From: Rhodobiaceae bacterium
GTDB lineage: Bacteria; Pseudomonadota; Alphaproteobacteria; Parvibaculales; Parvibaculaceae
Reading direction: 5' to 3'
DNA length: 16,763 nucleotides
Assembly: GCA_002746275.1 (NCBI GenBank)
Contig: NVWR01000006.1
Location: 12,080-28,842, forward strand
Every line of letters starts with the position of its first letter. Position 1 is the stretch's first letter. The position numbers were made by a program, and so were the translations under genes. Below, piece after piece: positions 13,637 to 16,763 of the stretch. Under the pieces are notes generated by a model. The model saw only the letters and a program-made list of their open reading frames with translations. It had not been told where the DNA came from and did no database searches.

Positions 13637-14230
13637 TCACTCGACCTCAAACTGAGGAGCGTTCGGCATGAGCTCTGCCGATATCTGATGCTTCTCGCTG
13701 AGAAACACGGTTTCAATTTCTTCAATACCCGGCCAGGCCTTGAAAAAACCGACGGCAACAGTCTTCAGCGCATCCGGTGTGGTGCAGGTGAATTTATAGG
13801 CTGCTTCAAACTCGGAATGGCCGTCATGCTCGTCCTCCTCATGTGCCTCATGAGCGTCTTGCAACAACCCTTCGGCTTCGATGGTCACATTCGTGAGCGT
13901 GCATCCCCCCTGTTCCAGCAGGATGAGTTTTTCACCTTCCTTGAGATTTTCAATGGCGGTTTTAACCGAGCTGATATCGCTTTCATCTTCAGCAATATGC
14001 TCAAAGCCGACGATGTTCATGGCTGGTGAGGTGAATTCAGCGAGAAGCTTGTTGCCGTCCACTGCGATTTCGAGCGTGGCGGCACCATGCTCGTGGCTTT
14101 CAGCATGTCGCTTTGACGTATCAGCCAATAAGGTTGCGCTGGTCGCCGCAAGGGCAAGCAAAGCTAAGGCTGAGGAGCGCACTACAATAGAAGGGGAGGC
14201 CGCTTTTTGCGGCGTAAAAATACGTGTCAT
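13637..14230 (-). CDS. zrgA: DUF2796 / ZrgA-like His-rich periplasmic protein
   Basis: 197 residues with an N-terminal signal segment (hydrophobic 17-35, likely cleaved near LLADT). The DUF2796 pattern follows: HAESHEHGAATLEIAVDGNKLLAEFTSPAMNIVGFEH, a feature of ZrgA-type proteins. A second His/acid-rich loop at 127-138 (His127, 130, 135, 138) is typical of zinc-binding periplasmic proteins. Cys110 and Cys149 may form a disulphide. The family takes part in zinc acquisition in Vibrio; binding of zinc here is inferred from the histidines. The start ATG has GGAG nine bases upstream. It precedes the ATPase/permease genes and likely supplies them with substrate. The symbol is given on family resemblance only. 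Confidence 0.82.
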   Translation of the reverse strand: MTRIFTPQKAASPSIVVRSSALALLALAATSATLLADTSKRHAESHEHGAATLEIAVDGNKLLAEFTSPAMNIVGFEHIAEDESDISSVKTAIENLKEGEKLILLEQGGCTLTNVTIEAEGLLQDAHEAHEEDEHDGHSEFEAAYKFTCTTPDALKTVAVGFFKAWPGIEEIETVFLSEKHQISAELMPNAPQFEVE

Positions 14231-14246
14231 TTTTCAGTCTCCAGAA

Positions 14247-14261
14247 GCTCGCAAAGCGAGC
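14247..14261 (-). other. Short intercistronic stem-loop
   Basis: GCTCGC-AAA-GCGAGC forms a perfect 6-bp stem with a three-base loop between the first and second genes of the operon. There is no T tract on the transcribed strand. It may be an mRNA processing or stability element rather than a terminator. Confidence 0.35.
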
Positions 14262-14275
14262 ACAATAAAATTAGT

Positions 14276-14650
14276 TCAGGAGTGAAAAGTGACGGGGGGA
14301 CCTCGTGCCAGGGCAGCCTCAAACCGGACTTCGACTGGAGGTGCCGGGGCGGCCAAAATGGCTGGGTTAAAGGAGGCGGGTGATATCAGGTCTGAACCAG
14401 AGACTGCTGCCCATTTGTCCAGTTTTTCGCAGAAAAATTCGAGATCACAAGAAGCTGTGTGTTCCCTCTCATTGTGCGGCAGACCGCCAGTGCTCGCATT
14501 CAGAGAAGCTAGAGCCGTTGGGTCTGAAATGAGGGTCTGGCTTGGCGCGTGCGAATGCGTCAGAAAGCCAAACTGCGCGCTGTGGAAAAGCGTCGCAATC
14601 TGAAGCCCTACGAAGAAAACGGCAAAACCTATTGTCAGGTTTTTAGGCAC
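14276..14650 (-). CDS. Small membrane-anchored or secreted protein with RGPP tail (DUF2946-like)
   Basis: 124 residues, not confidently assigned. One N-terminal hydrophobic helix (about 6-22) is followed by HSAQFGFLTHSHAP, with His32 and His34, then CDLEFFC (Cys68, Cys74), then a Pro/Ala-rich end closing in ALARGPPVTFHS. The RAPP/RGPP ending, small size and His/Cys content recall DUF2946-like proteins found beside metal genes. The start is uncertain: the GTG at 14650 has a poor ribosome site, while GGGAGG (14676-14681) lies 25 bases upstream and fits better to an in-frame CTG at 14665. It is the first gene of the DUF2796-ATPase-FtsX-DUF3299 operon, 45 bases before the next. Confidence 0.55.
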   Translation of the reverse strand: MPKNLTIGFAVFFVGLQIATLFHSAQFGFLTHSHAPSQTLISDPTALASLNASTGGLPHNEREHTASCDLEFFCEKLDKWAAVSGSDLISPASFNPAILAAPAPPVEVRFEAALARGPPVTFHS

Positions 14651-14679
14651 ACATAATCCATTCAGAAAGTCAGAACCTC

Positions 14680-14692
14680 CCTATTCAATAGG
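14680..14692. promoter_or_regulatory. 13-bp perfect palindrome in operon leader
   Basis: CCTATT-C-AATAGG lies downstream of the candidate promoter and overlaps the GGGAGG purine block of the first gene. In RNA the hairpin would partly occlude that block, or in DNA it may be an operator. Confidence 0.35.
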
Positions 14693-14715
14693 ATAGTGGC
14701 TCCAAAAACCACCCA

Positions 14716-14740
14716 CTGTTTTTAACAGACACAATATGTG
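14716..14740. promoter_or_regulatory. Two adjacent dyads over the metal-operon promoter
   Basis: CTGTT-TTT-AACAG (14716-14728) covers the proposed -10 box and CACA-ATA-TGTG (14730-14740) sits in the promoter spacer. Neither matches the enterobacterial Zur consensus as I know it, but the placement suits a repressor operator. Confidence 0.35.
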
Positions 14741-14750
14741 CCTTCGTCAA
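14722..14750 (-). promoter_or_regulatory. Candidate sigma70 promoter of metal-transport operon
   Basis: On the minus strand TTGACG (14750-14745) and TGTTAA (14727-14722) are 17 bases apart. The -35 is strong and the -10 weak. It lies in the 143-base gap between the SDR stop and the first operon gene, pointing the right way. Confidence 0.45.
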
Positions 14751-14793
14751 CCTTGCATTCCTGCCTGCATTGACGCGGACAAGCCCCAAGGCC

Positions 14794-15525
14794 TTACCAG
14801 TCTTCCTTGAAGGGGCGGAGGTCGATTTCGTGTGTCCAGGCACTTCGGGATTGTACGTGGAGTTGCCAGAAGGCTTCTGCGATTGCATCGGGTTCCAAGG
14901 CTCCTTGGTCCCCCTTGCTTTCCAGATATCCCTGGAACCTCTCCCGGACTATGGCACCGTTTACCACGCCGTCGATAATGACGTGGCCGACATGTATGCC
15001 TTTGGGGCCGTATTCTCTCGCGAGTGATTGGGCGAGGTTTCTGAGGGCGCCCTTGGCCGCCGCGAAATGCGCAAAGTTTGGTTTTCCCCGCATGGAGGCA
15101 GAGGCACCGGTAAACAGCAGGGACCCGTTCGCCTGTGGTTCCAGTATCTGTATCGCCTCTTTTGCAACCAGGAAGGCGCCCAGGCAACAGACCCGCCAGA
15201 AGTCTTCAAACTGCTCTGCGGTCAACTCTTCAAACGGGATGATGGCGTTGTTGCCCGCATTGTAGAGCACAGCTCCCAGGGGGCCATGGGAGCGGGCAGT
15301 CTCGAAGAGGGCGGCAACTTGTGATGGATTGGTGACGTCGCACACAGCTGTGTGCGCGGTCCCCCCGGCGCTGCGTATTTCTTCTGCGACCGTTTCAAGC
15401 TTTGAGGCGGTTCGCCCTGCCAGAAGGACAGGTCCGTTGCGAGCAAAGCGTCGTGCCAATGCGCCGCCGACGCCATTTGAGGCACCTACGCCGATGACAA
15501 TTGCAAGCCCTTGATGATCTGACAT
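14794..15525 (-). CDS. Short-chain dehydrogenase/reductase-fold protein with Phe in place of catalytic Tyr
   Basis: 243 residues with a classical SDR Rossmann fold: cofactor loop GASNGVGGALA at 14-24, AGRTASKL (the Arg suggests NADP(H)), CDVTN, NAGNN in the strand 4 region and the catalytic Ser in TGASASMRG. The expected YxxxK is FAAAK (FAHFAAAKGAL): the Lys is kept but the proton-donating Tyr is Phe. The tail EYGPKGIHVGHVIIDGVVNG and the C-terminal WTHEIDLRPFKEDW belong to a recognisable SDR branch where FxxxK recurs, so it is not a sequencing error. It may be a weak reductase, use another acid, or bind cofactor non-catalytically. Start ATG has GGGGAG seven bases upstream. It is divergent from the dipeptidase gene. 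Confidence 0.9.
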   Translation of the reverse strand: MSDHQGLAIVIGVGASNGVGGALARRFARNGPVLLAGRTASKLETVAEEIRSAGGTAHTAVCDVTNPSQVAALFETARSHGPLGAVLYNAGNNAIIPFEELTAEQFEDFWRVCCLGAFLVAKEAIQILEPQANGSLLFTGASASMRGKPNFAHFAAAKGALRNLAQSLAREYGPKGIHVGHVIIDGVVNGAIVRERFQGYLESKGDQGALEPDAIAEAFWQLHVQSRSAWTHEIDLRPFKEDW

Positions 15526-15597
15526 TCGTTGCTCCCCTTTGTTCTGGATGAAATGTGGGGAGGCAGCGGGCTAGATGCAAGTAAGTCCATACGGCGA

Positions 15598-15647
15598 CGG
15601 CCACAGGGCGCAAGTTAGGAGGTTTTTTGCTGTTCTGGTTGTGGCCG
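15598..15647. repeat. 8-bp inverted repeat with 34-base loop in divergent intergenic region
   Basis: CGGCCACA (15598-15605) and TGTGGCCG (15640-15647) are perfect complements between the SDR and dipeptidase genes. It could be a cruciform/hairpin or a pair of half-sites. No clear promoter was identified in the 182-base gap (15526-15707). Confidence 0.4.
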
Positions 15648-15707
15648 CATGGGCCTTGCATGTGGAAAATGAGTGTGTCAGCGTCGCCAAAACGGGAGGC
15701 GATGGAT

Positions 15708-16763
15708 ATGAAGCGGTATGTGGTCTGGATGCTTGGGGGCGCGGTGAGCGTCGCTCTGCCAATATGGCTGGCGGTTTGTCTGGTGCAAATGGTTTCAAGC
15801 GAGGCAGGCCCAGGGGGCGTTCATGCGCGGGTCCTGACACTGGATAGCCATGTTGATATTCCACCGACCTACACCAGAACCCCGGACGTTGACCCGGGAC
15901 TGCTGACCCGGTTGCAAGTTGATCTGCCAAAAATGGAAGAAGGCGGGTTGGACGCTGCATTTTTCATTGTCTATGTGGGACAGACAGAGCGCACGGAGGA
16001 AAATTACGCGCGCGCGAAGGCCGATGCATTGGTGAAGTTTGATGCCATCCACGCAATGACGGATGTTTTGTATCCTGACCGCATTGGGTTGGCGACGAGC
16101 CCCGATGAGGTTCTTGCCATTCACGCGAGCGGGCGCAAAGTTGCCATGATCGGCATCGAGAACGGCTACGTGATCGGTACCGATATTTCTCTTGTCGCCG
16201 ACTATTTTGATCGTGGGGCGCGGTACATGACACTGGCGCATGTGGGGCATAATGATATTTCTGACAGCTCCATGCCACGATTTGATCTTGGCAATGGAAT
16301 AGCGGAGCACGGTGGTCTGAGTGCCTTTGGCCGCGATGTTGTGGCTGAGATGAACCGACTTGGCATGATGGTTGATATCTCCCACATCTCCCTTGATGCG
16401 ATGATGCAGGCTGTCGCGCTTTCGGCAGCACCGGTTATCGCCTCACATTCCGCCACGAGTGCCTTGGCTGATCATCCGCGAAACCTCACAGATGATCAGA
16501 TGCGCGCGCTTGCCGCCAAAGGGGGCGTGGCGCAAATGGTTGCCTTCTCCACATACGTTAAGGCGGACCCCGCACGCACAATGGCGGGACGTGAGCTTCG
16601 GAACAGAATTGCAGGACAGGAAGGGGCCGCGCGCTTTAGTTATCTGGCGCATGGGAAGCTCCCGGCCTTTGTTGAGGGGATGGCGGAGATCAACCGGCTT
16701 TATCCGCGTGCGACGCTTGCAGAGTTCGTCGATCATATTGACCACGCTGTGAGCGTGATGGGG
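15708..16763 (+). CDS. Membrane dipeptidase (renal dipeptidase family, M19), 3'-truncated by window end
   Basis: 352 codons, open to the window end. The ATG at 15708 (MKRYVVWMLGG) is eight bases after GGGAGG (15694-15699); an ATG at 15702 is too close. An N-terminal hydrophobic segment (about 4-28) acts as signal or membrane anchor. The dinuclear zinc peptidase motifs follow in order: SHVD (His48, Asp50), the bridging Glu in IGIENG, the His in TLAHVGHND, and the His in VDISH, then PVIASHSATSAL and HPRNLTDDQMRALAAKGG typical of the family. Members cleave dipeptides, including D-amino acid-containing ones, in the periplasm or at the membrane. About 50 C-terminal residues are estimated missing. 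Neighbouring SDR is divergent. Confidence 0.93.
   Translation, partial: MKRYVVWMLGGAVSVALPIWLAVCLVQMVSSEAGPGGVHARVLTLDSHVDIPPTYTRTPDVDPGLLTRLQVDLPKMEEGGLDAAFFIVYVGQTERTEENYARAKADALVKFDAIHAMTDVLYPDRIGLATSPDEVLAIHASGRKVAMIGIENGYVIGTDISLVADYFDRGARYMTLAHVGHNDISDSSMPRFDLGNGIAEHGGLSAFGRDVVAEMNRLGMMVDISHISLDAMMQAVALSAAPVIASHSATSALADHPRNLTDDQMRALAAKGGVAQMVAFSTYVKADPARTMAGRELRNRIAGQEGAARFSYLAHGKLPAFVEGMAEINRLYPRATLAEFVDHIDHAVSVMG

Noticed and set aside
15795..16385. 196-codon minus-strand open frame at the right end
   Set aside because: Opposite the membrane dipeptidase gene, whose zinc motifs are unambiguous; low-complexity shadow composition.

Overview
The window looks like chromosomal DNA from a moderately GC-rich alphaproteobacterium, probably a marine Rhodobiaceae/Parvibaculum-like hydrocarbon-oxidising lineage. 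The reasons are a CYP153-type P450 pair, a C1:A72 initiator tRNA, alphaproteobacterial-style Shine-Dalgarno sites and the general gene content. The taxon is inference; no species-diagnostic gene is present. There is no transposase, integrase, phage gene, CRISPR array or rRNA.

Layout. (1) 1-2423: two tandem CYP153-like P450 genes, the first cut by the window edge, each with its own terminator; the second has a recognisable promoter. (2) 2425-2853: a convergent SnoaL-like protein. (3) 2854-3200: a gene-poor stretch holding a 26-codon micro-ORF with an exceptionally long Shine-Dalgarno sequence and its own terminator. (4) 3205-5693: a TetR repressor divergent from two tandem fatty acid hydroxylase/sterol desaturase-family genes, with two operator-like palindromes between them. 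(5) 5881-5995: initiator tRNA-fMet and its terminator. (6) 6024-9232: a stress-type cluster of TfoX-N protein, DUF2461 protein, YCII/DGPF protein, ECF42-type sigma factor with its C-terminal TPR-like extension, then a VOC protein. An identical two-block promoter signature (TGTCGGA-N16-CGTCCT) stands before the first gene and before the VOC gene, which looks like an ECF42 regulon that includes its own sigma operon. (7) 9302-10884: a MAPEG membrane protein converging with a group III truncated haemoglobin and a SAM methyltransferase. (8) 11027-14650: a five-gene minus-strand operon (small RGPP-tailed protein, DUF2796/ZrgA-like His-rich protein, LolD-like ATPase, FtsX-like permease, DUF3299 lipoprotein-like/secreted protein), most likely a zinc or other metal handling system. 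(9) 14794-15525: an atypical SDR with Phe in place of the catalytic Tyr. (10) 15708-end: a divergent membrane dipeptidase, cut by the window end.

The left half is devoted to oxidation of hydrophobic substrates: soluble haem P450s of the medium-chain alkane hydroxylase family and membrane di-iron hydroxylases. Both families are duplicated in tandem. The centre is a self-contained sigma-factor regulon, and the right part is envelope and metal housekeeping. The most rewarding observations are the duplicated ECF42-type promoter, the micro-ORF with near-maximal anti-SD complementarity, and the sharply localised divergence between the two P450 copies.
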